Source: a virus. Taken from it: a stretch of 20,884 nt of DNA. Positions 1 through 7,763 of the stretch are shown one piece after another; the first letter of the stretch is position 1, and each line of letters starts with the position of its first letter. The translations under genes and the position numbers were made by a program. The notes below the pieces were generated by a model. That model ran no database searches. It saw only the letters and a program-made list of their open reading frames with translations, and had not been told where the DNA came from. The stretch is from positions 1 through 20,884 of the IMG/VR virus record IMGVR_UViG_3300020472_003009; one strand, given 5' to 3'.

Positions 1-1397
1 GAAGTCGTAAGGGTGTTCAGTATTCGTATGAGTGGTATGCTCCTTCTGCTGGCAGGGATTCGAGTAGCTATAGGGGTCCATTTCGTTTTGTAACTGACGA
101 TCAGATTTGGGATATCTACAGACGTTGCTCCGATGTTAGAGCGTCCGTAGACAGTATTGTGCGTCGAGTTGCTACTTTCGATTGGGAGATAGTTCCTACG
201 ATAGAACCATCTGACGAGCGTTATACTGAAGCTTTACAGATTGCCGAGAATGCCCGTGGGTTCTTAATGCGTCCTAATAAAAACGGTGATACTTGGCAAG
301 AGATAATGACTTCGTTTTTAACTGATACTCTCTGCTTTGATTCGGGGGTATTAGAGTTGGTTACTGATGATGATGGCAACTTACAGGAATTAGTTCCTTT
401 GCGTGGTAGTACGATAACTCCGATTATTGATATTCATGGTCGTTTGTTAGAGTATGAGCAGAACATTTACTCCACGAATAACTTGTTTGGTATTGTTGAA
501 GAGGGTGATGAGCAAAACCCTGTGTTCCGACCAAGTCAGATCATATATTTTAGTTTATTCAAAAACACATCTAACCCTTCTGGTAATCCCTTAATAGAGG
601 CATTGGTTAACGAGGTTATTGCTTTGCTTAGGGCAACTGAGCATGCAATGTTGAACTTAGATGCTGACGAGGTTCCTCCGGGTATTCTTGTACTGGCAGG
701 TATTGCTGGTCGTGCCGCTGAGGAGGCCAAGGCAGACTTACAAAAGCTTAAGGGACAAGACCATAAAATAAGGGTAATGACAACCCCTGATCCTTCTGGC
801 GTAGGTGCAACTTGGTTGGAGCTTAGACGGACCCCCAAAGACATTGAGATGCGTGATATTATTTTAGATATGAGACGTGCTGTATACCGTGTTTTTGGTG
901 TTATGCCTGTAGAGATGGGTATGACTGAACGAATGCCTCTTGCTACTGCTCATGCTCAATTGGATGTGTCTTCTTCTCACTTGGTAACTCCTACTTTAGA
1001 GTTGTTGCAGGCCAAGGTTAATGCCCAAATTATTCCTGCTCTTTTAAATGACTCTTCAAAGTCTGCATTGATTAAATTTGAGTTTGATAGGGAAGCTCGG
1101 TATACCGCACAGGAACAACAACATCTTGCAAGCACGTATCAGACTTATGTTAGAAACGGAATAATGACAAGAAATGAAGCGAGAGAGAAGCTTGGTTTAA
1201 TGCCTGTTACTGGTGGAGACATTCCAACTATGGATTATGCAGGTATGCCCCATGCACTCCATACACTTGGTGAACCACCTCCGGAAGAAATGGACTACAC
1301 TGTTGAGCCTTTTACACCTGAAGAGATTGATGATTTTAAAGAAGAGGAAGAGATAAAAACAGACGATGGAGATGGTGTTGGGTACATAGTAGAATAA
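1..1397 (+). CDS. Portal protein, HK97-like family (5' end cut by window edge)
   Basis: Forms the dodecameric ring at the capsid vertex through which DNA enters and leaves and to which the connectors dock. The frame is open from base 3, so the GTG at 159 is only the first in-window start-like codon and the true start lies upstream. The residues before it (for example DDQIWDIYRRCSDVRASVDS) read as normal portal N-terminal helix. Supporting features of the HK97-like portal family are an N-terminal 'FDWEIVP' segment, a central wing and stem region with 'RRTPKDIEMRDIILDMRRAV', and the C-terminal signature 'NGIMTRNEAREKLGLMPV' followed by GGD. The tail after that is acidic. The next gene, a prohead protease, is where one expects it. 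What is seen is the reading frame and these motifs; the family assignment is recognition from memory, not a search. Confidence 0.92.
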   Translation, partial: SRKGVQYSYEWYAPSAGRDSSSYRGPFRFVTDDQIWDIYRRCSDVRASVDSIVRRVATFDWEIVPTIEPSDERYTEALQIAENARGFLMRPNKNGDTWQEIMTSFLTDTLCFDSGVLELVTDDDGNLQELVPLRGSTITPIIDIHGRLLEYEQNIYSTNNLFGIVEEGDEQNPVFRPSQIIYFSLFKNTSNPSGNPLIEALVNEVIALLRATEHAMLNLDADEVPPGILVLAGIAGRAAEEAKADLQKLKGQDHKIRVMTTPDPSGVGATWLELRRTPKDIEMRDIILDMRRAVYRVFGVMPVEMGMTERMPLATAHAQLDVSSSHLVTPTLELLQAKVNAQIIPALLNDSSKSALIKFEFDREARYTAQEQQHLASTYQTYVRNGIMTRNEAREKLGLMPVTGGDIPTMDYAGMPHALHTLGEPPPEEMDYTVEPFTPEEIDDFKEEEEIKTDDGDGVGYIVE

Positions 1398-1506
1398 TTT
1401 ATAAATAAATTATAGTAATATGTTAAAACAAAATATAGATTTAATTAAATTAAATTAAATTATATTATATTAATTTATATATATATATATGTATATGAGG
1501 ATATAA
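1398..1506 (+). promoter_or_regulatory. AT-rich intergenic region with a TATAAATA box
   Basis: The 109 bases between the portal and protease genes are almost entirely A and T. They hold an exact TATAAATA octamer (1400-1407), a run of TAAAT-type pentamers around 1440-1460 and an alternating AT tract around 1476-1490, then GAGG (1497-1500) six bases before the ATG at 1507. TATAAATA is the core of T4-type late promoters, but in DNA this AT-rich it could occur by chance. The GAGG is a credible ribosome binding site. The gap stands out because most other junctions here are short or overlapping, so a promoter or an mRNA processing site is possible. Confidence 0.4.
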
Positions 1507-4194
1507 ATGGACCTTAAATTTTCAAATACAGAACTATTAAAAGACGCTCGCTCTTCTTTTGGCGAATACATGTCTTTAGAAGATTTAAGTGATGCTGACC
1601 GGAGTGTTCTATCCCAAGCAACTCCGGAAAAGTACGATATAGACTACACTTACGTTCCTTTTCCTTCTAAATTTGAGACAAAGAAAGAGCTTGAGTCTAT
1701 GAAAGGGATAATGGCAGACGCTTACTTATCGATGGATTTTATTCGTCGTGCTGATGAGGATATTCTTTCTTTATTCATTATGTGTTGTGAAGAGTTGGGA
1801 ATTGATATATTTTATGACCTTAAGCGGGATTTAGAGCAGACGATGAAGGATTCTTCTGTAGCAATAATGAAGCTTAAGTACTTTTACAATCGTCCTCGAC
1901 CGTATCAGGTTGCAAAGAAAATGGGCGTAGATTTTAATCCTATGGATTCGGTTTCTGCTGAAACACCATCTTATCCATCGGGACATGCTGTTCAGTCGCT
2001 TTTAATTGCTTCGAAATTGGCGAAGGTATTCCCTCATTGCATGAAAAGATTTTTTAAGCTTGCTAATGATATCGCTTGGAGTCGTGTTCAGGCTGGGTAT
2101 CATTTCCCTTCCGATGTCCATTATGGCGAAACGGTCTTTTATAACATGAACGGTGATATGCCAAATGGCATAAAACTATTATCTCATTTGAACTTTCCTA
2201 ATTCTCGGACTATAATAGCAAACGGTAATGATAACGAGGAACCTAAGATGAAAAAAAAGAAAGCAACTGATATCTCTTCTCCGGAGAAGCTAATGCCGGA
2301 ATACCGCTGTTCTCATGTTGAAACAGTTGGAGACAGAAGTACTTATCGACTTCAGGGTAGGTTTCCCGTAAGCTTACCGATCCAGACACTCTCCTCTTTT
2401 AGTGAGGATGGAGAATCATCTGGGGGTTCTAAGTTTTTCTCAATTGAGGGTGTTGCCTCTTCTACATCTGTAGACACTTATGGTACGGAGATGTCTTTAG
2501 ATGCGCTTAAAGGGATGGAAGCCCAAATTAAGACTGGTATTCCTATACTTCCACGACATAATTCTCAGTTTGCTTCTGGGATTGGAGAATGGGACGAAGT
2601 TATCGGCAGAACGATTGGCTCTAGTATAATTTCCGCTTCTAATCCAGCAAATCCAGCCAATAGATCTGAAAAGCAATATGTTCTAAGTGTAAGATCTGTT
2701 TTGTATAACTCTGAACCAAAGACAAGACAATTGATGGAAAGGCTTAGAAGAGCGGAACCAATTGGCCAAAGTGTTGGTGGTTGGTTTGAAGATGTAGATG
2801 TTATTGAGAATAGAGGCGAAGTCGAACGTGTGATTATTAAAGAAGTAATACTTGATCACATTGCAATTACTCGTGCTCCTGCCAATCCTGATAGTAATTC
2901 TTTGCATCAACTTTCAATATTTCGTGATGCGATAAGCGAATTTAAGTCTACTAATTCTAAAAAATCAGTTTTAGATACTATTCTTGAGCGTCGAGCGCTT
3001 CCATTTAAGCCTTTGCCAAAAGCTCCGGACGATACTCCTTGGGCATGGAACACCAAAGCACAAGATGATGTTTTAGATGGAGACAATTGGGATCGTTATA
3101 GACGTGCTCATTTGTATCAAGATATGGATACTAATCCAGATACTAAAGCAGCCTATAAATTGCCCATAGCTAAAATGATTGATGGCGAATTGAAGGTTGT
3201 TCTTCGGGGTGTTCAGGCAGCAATGGCAGCCTTAAACGGCGCTCGTGGCGGTGTTGACGTTCCCGAATCCGATAAAAAAAGAATTTATAGTGTTATATCT
3301 AAATACTATAAGTTATTTGATAAAGACGTACCCCCACTTCGGTCAGGAGATAGAAGCATGGAAACAGAAGAAAACTTAGAGCGTATTTCTATGGAAGAGA
3401 AAGAACGTATGTTAGAAGAAAAAGAACGTATGTTAGAAGAAAAAGAACGTATGCTTGAGGAAAAAGAACGTATGTTAGAGGAATCCAACAGGTCGGATGA
3501 TGTTGCGGAAGAAGAGCGTGCAGAAGAAACCGAAACTGTAGAAGAACGTACAGAAGAAATCAGTGCAGAAGAACCGGACGAAGAACGCAGTGCAGAGTGT
3601 ACTGTAAGTTCTGACGATAGTTCAGATGTATCAAAAGAATCTGATAACGAAGTTGACAAAACTGAACTATCGGTGCAAAATACTGTTATAAATTCTGATA
3701 ACAGTGCAAACCTATCCAATGGAGACAACATGACCGAAAATGATATCGGCAAAATTGCGGCTCTGATAACAGACGCAGTTAAGCCTATAGCTGAACGAAT
3801 GGACGCACTGGAGAATAAATCTACAGTACAGCCCACCGAAGAAGCTACAATTGAAAGAACCGACTCAAAAGAAGTTGCTGAATTAAAAGCACGACTTTTG
3901 GAAAGCGAAAACAAGCTTACACGAATGATCCAACGACCATTGCGTAGTGGAATTCACACCATGCAAACTCGTCGAGGACTTGGTGGGCAGAGCTATTTAG
4001 AGCGAAGCATTATGGATGCTAAGGCCAATGGTTCCACTAACCTTGCAAGCGTTGCAGAACGTGCCAAAGACATTTTAAACAGCGAAAAATTCCCCAAAGA
4101 TGTTAATGTTGTTGAGATGTTAGCACAGGGTCTTCGTGCTGCTGAGATGGATGGTCTTTTAAACAGTTCAATCCCTTCTAACGACTGGAAATAG
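1507..4194 (+). CDS. PAP2-type phosphatase / prohead protease (S78-like) / scaffold fusion
   Basis: This 895-residue protein has four parts. (1) Residues about 60-215 carry all three PAP2 phosphatase motifs: K122-x6-R129-P130, P157-S-G-H160, and S192-R193-x5-H199-x3-D203. (2) Residues about 280-475 look like an S78 prohead protease: a 'LPRHN' catalytic His (H351), 'GQSVGG' with a probable catalytic Ser (S422), and 'AITRAPANP' at 453-461, the usual end of the core. (3) Residues about 510-605 match a domain often found after such proteases ('AYKLP', 'AALNGARGG'). (4) Residues 618-895 are acidic and coiled-coil, with four EEKERML heptads, and look like scaffold. The capsid protein that follows has no long N-terminal delta domain, which fits a scaffold fused to the protease. 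PAP2 enzymes dephosphorylate lipids or small phosphoesters; its substrate here is unknown. No signal peptide or membrane helix is evident. The start at 1507 has GAGG six bases upstream. Confidence 0.88.
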   Translation: MDLKFSNTELLKDARSSFGEYMSLEDLSDADRSVLSQATPEKYDIDYTYVPFPSKFETKKELESMKGIMADAYLSMDFIRRADEDILSLFIMCCEELGIDIFYDLKRDLEQTMKDSSVAIMKLKYFYNRPRPYQVAKKMGVDFNPMDSVSAETPSYPSGHAVQSLLIASKLAKVFPHCMKRFFKLANDIAWSRVQAGYHFPSDVHYGETVFYNMNGDMPNGIKLLSHLNFPNSRTIIANGNDNEEPKMKKKKATDISSPEKLMPEYRCSHVETVGDRSTYRLQGRFPVSLPIQTLSSFSEDGESSGGSKFFSIEGVASSTSVDTYGTEMSLDALKGMEAQIKTGIPILPRHNSQFASGIGEWDEVIGRTIGSSIISASNPANPANRSEKQYVLSVRSVLYNSEPKTRQLMERLRRAEPIGQSVGGWFEDVDVIENRGEVERVIIKEVILDHIAITRAPANPDSNSLHQLSIFRDAISEFKSTNSKKSVLDTILERRALPFKPLPKAPDDTPWAWNTKAQDDVLDGDNWDRYRRAHLYQDMDTNPDTKAAYKLPIAKMIDGELKVVLRGVQAAMAALNGARGGVDVPESDKKRIYSVISKYYKLFDKDVPPLRSGDRSMETEENLERISMEEKERMLEEKERMLEEKERMLEEKERMLEESNRSDDVAEEERAEETETVEERTEEISAEEPDEERSAECTVSSDDSSDVSKESDNEVDKTELSVQNTVINSDNSANLSNGDNMTENDIGKIAALITDAVKPIAERMDALENKSTVQPTEEATIERTDSKEVAELKARLLESENKLTRMIQRPLRSGIHTMQTRRGLGGQSYLERSIMDAKANGSTNLASVAERAKDILNSEKFPKDVNVVEMLAQGLRAAEMDGLLNSSIPSNDWK
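2236..2250 (+). promoter_or_regulatory. Possible internal ribosome binding site and start (M248)
   Basis: GAGGA (2236-2240) lies seven bases before an in-frame ATG (2248-2250). The ATG falls in the Lys-rich linker between the PAP2 and protease domains. Starting here would give a 648-residue protease-scaffold without the phosphatase. Purine-rich codons make such matches fairly common, so this is a candidate only. Confidence 0.35.
3345..3360 (+). promoter_or_regulatory. Possible internal ribosome binding site and start for scaffold (M618)
   Basis: AGGAG (3345-3349) lies eight bases before an in-frame ATG (3358-3360), just after the ARGG domain and before the coiled coil. The product would be a 278-residue acidic scaffold, as lambda makes Nu3 from inside gene C. 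The position at a domain border and the strong motif make this the best of the three internal starts. Confidence 0.5.
3394..3477 (+). repeat. Four tandem 21-base repeats encoding EEKERML heptads
   Basis: Units start at 3394, 3415, 3436 and 3457. They differ only by a few synonymous changes (GAG/GAA, TTA/CTT). Each encodes one heptad with hydrophobic Met and Leu three positions apart from the next turn, typical of a coiled coil. The near-identity at DNA level suggests recent duplication by slippage. Confidence 0.9.
3721..3732 (+). promoter_or_regulatory. Possible second internal start in the scaffold (M742)
   Basis: GGAG (3721-3724) is five bases before an in-frame ATG (3730-3732). The product would be 154 residues, comprising the C-terminal part of the scaffold. 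The spacing is good, but there is no independent evidence of use. Confidence 0.35.
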
Positions 4195-4203
4195 GAGAAA
4201 ATT

Positions 4204-5283
4204 ATGTATAATCAAACTTCATGGGGCAACGCATCTAGTCGTGAACGACTTGAACGTGCCATTAATACTAAAGATGATCAATTGTTTCAAGTCTATATTG
4301 ATAGAGTTGTTCAATTTCTTACTCTTCGTGAGCTTGGATTACAAGCTATTCTTCCCAAAGTACAGGGAAGCGGAGATAAAGTTTATGTTAAGCAACGTTC
4401 TCCAAACACCAATGGTGGTATATGGCAACAGTACTCTGCTGCCGCTGATGAAGGTGTTGCGCCCGTAGTTGATGATGGATCTTATGGCGAAGATAGCTTC
4501 CGCTATCAAACTCTTTCAACTGCTGGTCAGGTAAACCGAAAGGCTATTGCTGTAGGTCGTAGTTACGCAGATGTATTGGCATTGGAAATGGCTGGTGCTG
4601 CCGAAGATTTCTCTAATGCACTTGAGGCTGGATTTATTGGTGGTTGTTTTTCGGTTGATCAAGATGGTGCCAGCGCTGCCAAGTCTGCTCCGCTTGGATT
4701 GCTTACTCTTATCGAAAATGCAGGTGTAAATCAGTGTTTTAGTGCTGGTGGAGAGGGTGCGTTTGCTTCAACTGGTATTACTTCTACTTGGATGGCACCT
4801 TTAACTACTGATGTGTTGGACGCTGCCATTGATGCTGTAAAAGGCTCTTCTGTGCGTTCTGATTTGGCTATTATTGGTTCTTATGCTGGTATTCGTCAGA
4901 TTAATGCAATGCTTCAGGCGCAACAACAGTTTGTAAATGAAGTGGAGATCGCTGCTGGTTTCCGTGTTCGTTCTTACGATGGAATTCCTCTCATCACAAG
5001 TACCGCTGTTTCTGATACTTGTACAACTAACGTAGATGGTGCTGCTCGTGGTCTAGTAAAAGCCCGAACGGGTGGTGCGGCTACCAACTTGTATATCATT
5101 AACAAGCGGCATGTTTACCAAGGCATTCTAACTCCAATGACTGTTATGCCATTGGCAAGAACTACCTCTGCGTATGACAAGTTTGATATGTTTACTGATA
5201 CTACATTGGTTATGGCCAACACCTTTGGTGCTGCTAGAATCAATAACATTTCAACAACTGGTGTTGCTGCGGTTAACGCATAA
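4204..5283 (+). CDS. Major capsid protein (HK97 fold expected)
   Basis: A 359-residue protein placed directly after the protease-scaffold gene, with AGGAG (4193-4197, overlapping the upstream stop) six bases before the ATG. It begins with a short helix rather than a long delta domain. A segment near 'ILPKVQGSGDKVYVKQ' is followed by a Gly-rich loop (E-loop-like) and 'TLSTAGQVNRKAIAVGRSYAD', then a long helix 'VLALEMAGAAEDFSNALEAGF' (spine-helix-like). The C-terminal half is rich in Ala, Gly and Thr and ends in P- and A-domain-like strands. The identity rests on position, size, composition and this layout; the HK97 fold is inference. A strong terminator just downstream fits a highly expressed gene. 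Confidence 0.88.
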   Translation: MYNQTSWGNASSRERLERAINTKDDQLFQVYIDRVVQFLTLRELGLQAILPKVQGSGDKVYVKQRSPNTNGGIWQQYSAAADEGVAPVVDDGSYGEDSFRYQTLSTAGQVNRKAIAVGRSYADVLALEMAGAAEDFSNALEAGFIGGCFSVDQDGASAAKSAPLGLLTLIENAGVNQCFSAGGEGAFASTGITSTWMAPLTTDVLDAAIDAVKGSSVRSDLAIIGSYAGIRQINAMLQAQQQFVNEVEIAAGFRVRSYDGIPLITSTAVSDTCTTNVDGAARGLVKARTGGAATNLYIINKRHVYQGILTPMTVMPLARTTSAYDKFDMFTDTTLVMANTFGAARINNISTTGVAAVNA

Positions 5284-5307
5284 GCATTTAGCATTGAATC
5301 TGGTGAT

Positions 5308-5347
5308 AAAAGGGGATATGGTAAAACATACCCCCTTTTTTTATTTT
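5308..5347 (+). terminator. Rho-independent terminator after the capsid gene
   Basis: The left arm AAAAGGGGATATG (5308-5320) pairs with CATACCCCCTTTT (from 5327) with one A-C mismatch, around a GTAAAA loop. A run of about eight T follows. It lies about 25 bases past the capsid stop. Downstream genes may be read by partial readthrough, which would lower their level relative to the capsid protein. Confidence 0.88.
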
Positions 5348-5364
5348 TATATGGAGTAGGTTTC

Positions 5365-5700
5365 ATGGAAAAAAAATATCCTTTTAATTACGTTCTTAGA
5401 CGATATGATAAAATTGCTACGCTTCCTTTTGTTTTGGTTACATACAATGAATCTGTTAGGTCTATACCTTATGATATGAACGGCGTTTCGGCGTGTACGG
5501 CTTTTGTAAAACATAAAACTACAGTTGATAGATATACTAAACTTGGTTGGATCGACGAGACAGCGGCAATGAAGAAGTGTTTTGATAAAAAAACCAAGCC
5601 CAATGTATCAGTTGAAAATAAAAGTGTGGAAAAAGAAAAAAAAGATGGTACAATTGAGTTTAGTTCACCAGCAAAACCAAAGAGACGGACTAAGAAATAA
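5365..5700 (+). CDS. Small head-region protein with Lys-rich tail, function unknown
   Basis: A 111-residue protein I do not recognise. The first 75 or so residues look folded, with 'YPFNYVLRRYDKIATLPFVLVTYNE' strand-like segments, two cysteines (one in 'SACTAF', one in 'KKCFDKK') and a 'YTKLGWIDETAAM' helix. The last 35 residues are highly basic and low in complexity, ending PKRRTKK, which suggests contact with DNA or an acidic partner. GGAG (5353-5356) lies eight bases before the ATG. Its stop overlaps the next start (TAATG), so it is translationally coupled to the gp6-like connector. The position between capsid and connector genes suggests an accessory head or head-completion role (inference). 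Confidence 0.8.
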   Translation: MEKKYPFNYVLRRYDKIATLPFVLVTYNESVRSIPYDMNGVSACTAFVKHKTTVDRYTKLGWIDETAAMKKCFDKKTKPNVSVENKSVEKEKKDGTIEFSSPAKPKRRTKK

Positions 5701-6278
5701 TGGCAACTTTTGCATCTTCAACAGCAATGAAGCGTATGTTAGGAATTCCATCCAGTGTAACCACTCACGACGATGCGATTTCTGATATACTTGATGTTGT
5801 GGATCAAATGGTTCTGGATGAGATCGGCTTAACTGCTGCGACATCGACTTCGTATACAGAAAACATGGACATTACCGACTCTGGTCAAAATGAAATATCG
5901 CTTTCGTATACTCCTGTTCTTACTGTTACGTCTTTTAAGGTTAGCGGTCAGGATCAGACTGTGGACGAAGATTACAAGATAGATAAGAGCATAGGTTTTA
6001 TTAAAAAAATTCCTCTTGCCTCTTTTTTTCCGAGCGGAAGGAATGTTATAGCCATAACCTATACTGCTGGATTTTCATCTGTTCCAGCAGATTTGGTTTA
6101 TGCAGGAAACTTAATCGGTGTTTCTCTTTTTAATCAACAGTCGCACGTTGGATTTGTATCTGAACGTGCAGGGAATTACGCATACAATATGGGAGATGGT
6201 ACAGGGAGTACAATTCCCCGGATTGCAATGCGTATTTTGTCCAAACACAGGCGTTTATTTGCCAGAGGTGCAGTATGA
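5700..6278 (+). CDS. Head-tail connector (gp6-like head completion protein)
   Basis: A 192-residue protein that would form the ring docked under the portal. Features of the HK97 gp6/SPP1 gp15 connector family are an N-terminal helix pair containing 'DDAISDILDVVDQMVLDEIG', a central beta region with 'LSYTPVLTVTSFKV' and 'DEDYKIDKSIGFI', the hallmark 'ITYTAGFSSVPADLVYA', and a C-terminal 'ERAGNYAYNMGDG' and 'LSKHRRLF' region. The start is coupled to the upstream stop, and its own stop overlaps the next ATG (ATGA). It is followed by accessory genes instead of the usual neck protein, which lies 6 kb downstream. Confidence 0.85.
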   Translation: MATFASSTAMKRMLGIPSSVTTHDDAISDILDVVDQMVLDEIGLTAATSTSYTENMDITDSGQNEISLSYTPVLTVTSFKVSGQDQTVDEDYKIDKSIGFIKKIPLASFFPSGRNVIAITYTAGFSSVPADLVYAGNLIGVSLFNQQSHVGFVSERAGNYAYNMGDGTGSTIPRIAMRILSKHRRLFARGAV

Positions 6279-6508
6279 GATTAGCAAAACCCTTTAAAGG
6301 TAAAAGTACATTTAGAACAGCAGCAGGAACAGTTTCGGGTTCCGTTGTAGACGGAATGATTGTAATAGAGGCTGATCCCAGAATTGCAAGGCACCTTATT
6401 CGCACCCATGGATTTAAGCATAGTGCTATTAAGATGGACAATAAACCTAAGAAAGTTGCTAAGAAAGCTGCTCCGAAGAAAAAAACAGCGCCAAAGAAGT
6501 CAACTTAG
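6275..6508 (+). CDS. Small basic protein, probable head or connector accessory
   Basis: A 77-residue protein, coupled to the connector gene by an ATGA overlap and with AGAGG (6264-6268) upstream. Residues 1-52 hold 'VVDGMIVIEADPRIARHLIR' and 'THGF', resembling the short 'value, helix, GF' domain of many small phage head-tail proteins. Residues 53-77 are almost all Lys, Ala and Pro ('KKVAKKAAPKKKTAPKK'), like the tails of histone H1 and Lys-rich bacterial proteins. The tail suggests binding to packaged DNA or to the acidic scaffold (inference). No specific family is assigned. Confidence 0.75.
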   Translation: MRLAKPFKGKSTFRTAAGTVSGSVVDGMIVIEADPRIARHLIRTHGFKHSAIKMDNKPKKVAKKAAPKKKTAPKKST

Positions 6509-6552
6509 TTCTTTTCCGGAGATGCTATTCCGGTAGATAATAGAGCAATAAA

Positions 6553-7191
6553 ATGAAGAATTTTCATGGATTGCTTTGTGTTACAGATCAAGTCTGTAGC
6601 ATGAGCAGAGACAAGGTTAATTTTGAAGATCGTATTTTAAATCAGATTAGATCTTTTGGATTAGACAATATATTAGTTAGAGGTTTGACGTGTGATGATG
6701 CAGCAGATGCTGTTCGTTGCATTCGTGATAATAGTTTCTTTATTGAAGAATTCCGTAAAAAGTGCATTGACGGTATTGTTTACCTTTTTATTGGGAACAC
6801 AGAAAAAAGTAAGGGTGGAAATCGTTTTTGGTTTTCACAATATCTTTTAAGTATATATGAAGAATTCACGGAACTTGGGTTTGAGATTTGTTTTGTTTTT
6901 ACTTGTATCGATGAGCGTCGAACCAATTCATATAGTGTCGAAAAAAAGAGTTCAAAAGGTTCTCCTATTGAGTACTATGAAGTAAAGAATAGTACTACTT
7001 GGCAGCAAGTAGCCTTAAAAGAACTTCGTTTGTTTTGTGCTGATAGACCTATTGAATTAATGGAATGTAAAGTACATTGCACTAAGTGGGATATGTTATC
7101 AAAAGATAGCATAAAATCATTAGCGTTAAAAGTAGCTCATAATTTTATTGAGTTGAATACAGAAAAACATGATACCATAGCAGTAAAGTAG
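6553..7191 (+). CDS. Unknown protein, first gene of accessory block
   Basis: A 212-residue soluble protein of unknown function. It looks alpha/beta: a hydrophobic strand 'GIVYLFIGNTE', a helix 'FSQYLLSIYEEFTELG', then a strand 'FEICFVFTCIDERR'. This is compatible with a Rossmann-like core but carries no nucleotide-binding or catalytic motif that I can name. It has an unusual number of cysteines (about nine), without a clear CxxC zinc pair. The ribosome binding site is weak (TAGAG). It is separated from the gene upstream by 44 bases that hold only a five-base CCGGA/TCCGG stem with no T run. The next gene starts nine bases after its stop. Its location inside a structural operon suggests a late role, possibly linked to the sugar genes downstream. 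Confidence 0.75.
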   Translation: MKNFHGLLCVTDQVCSMSRDKVNFEDRILNQIRSFGLDNILVRGLTCDDAADAVRCIRDNSFFIEEFRKKCIDGIVYLFIGNTEKSKGGNRFWFSQYLLSIYEEFTELGFEICFVFTCIDERRTNSYSVEKKSSKGSPIEYYEVKNSTTWQQVALKELRLFCADRPIELMECKVHCTKWDMLSKDSIKSLALKVAHNFIELNTEKHDTIAVK

Positions 7192-7199
7192 GAGATAAT

Positions 7200-7763
7200 A
7201 TGTCAGATGTTGATAGCCAATGGGGCATTTGTTACCATCGATCTCAGGGTCAATTTAAAGAGGCAGAACCACGACTTAAGAATGGTTTTATATATATTGA
7301 AGGCTCTACATCTGACAGTTGGCGATTTGTTCAAATGCCGAAGTCTCAATTTTCAGAAAAATTTGTTGATTGTGTTTATGTTCTATCTGGTGTTGATTCT
7401 TCTTTAATAAAAGATCGTATATTAGAACTTATTTCAGACAAGGAAAGAGAAAAAAAGTATTCAATTTTATGTCTGGTTTTTTATTCTCCTGAGTTAAAAA
7501 AGATCAATAAGTTTATTAAGGAAAATAAAGAAGAAATTGGTAATATTAATGTTGAGGTCATTAGAGTTTTTGACCAGTGTCGATATTTATTATCTGTTAA
7601 AAGATGGGACTCTGGTTCTTCTTACTTGGTTCAGAAGTTAGAAGATTCGGCTATTCCTTCTCCATCAAAAATTAAACCAAAAAACCAACCCGTAGAACCA
7701 GAGGAAGCTATCGATGCTGATGTCAATTTGCAAGAGCAGGGTGACGATCAAGAGGCAGACTAG
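7200..7763 (+). CDS. Unknown protein, second gene of accessory block
   Basis: A 187-residue protein of unknown function, with AGGAGA (7190-7195) five bases before the ATG. The N-terminal part has beta-like 'NGFIYIEGSTSDSWRFVQM'. The middle is alpha/beta, with strands 'CVYVLSGVDSS' and 'YSILCLVFYSPE' flanking Lys/Glu-rich helices. The last 40 residues are Pro- and acid-rich and probably disordered. The strand-helix-strand middle is loosely similar in layout to the preceding gene product, so a distant relation between the two is possible but unproven. Its 3' end overlaps the next gene by 50 bases. Confidence 0.75.
   Translation: MSDVDSQWGICYHRSQGQFKEAEPRLKNGFIYIEGSTSDSWRFVQMPKSQFSEKFVDCVYVLSGVDSSLIKDRILELISDKEREKKYSILCLVFYSPELKKINKFIKENKEEIGNINVEVIRVFDQCRYLLSVKRWDSGSSYLVQKLEDSAIPSPSKIKPKNQPVEPEEAIDADVNLQEQGDDQEAD

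Noticed and set aside
159-161. GTG at 159 as the start of the portal gene
   Set aside because: The frame is open to base 3 and upstream residues read as portal sequence, so the gene begins before the window.
3306-3914. 202-residue Ser-rich reading frame on the - strand
   Set aside because: It is the antisense image of the Glu/Lys-rich scaffold (GAA/GAG codons read as TTC/CTC-like Ser and Phe), with no start signal or family features.
6516-6534. CCGGA...TCCGG inverted repeat as a terminator
   Set aside because: The stem is only five base pairs and no T run follows.
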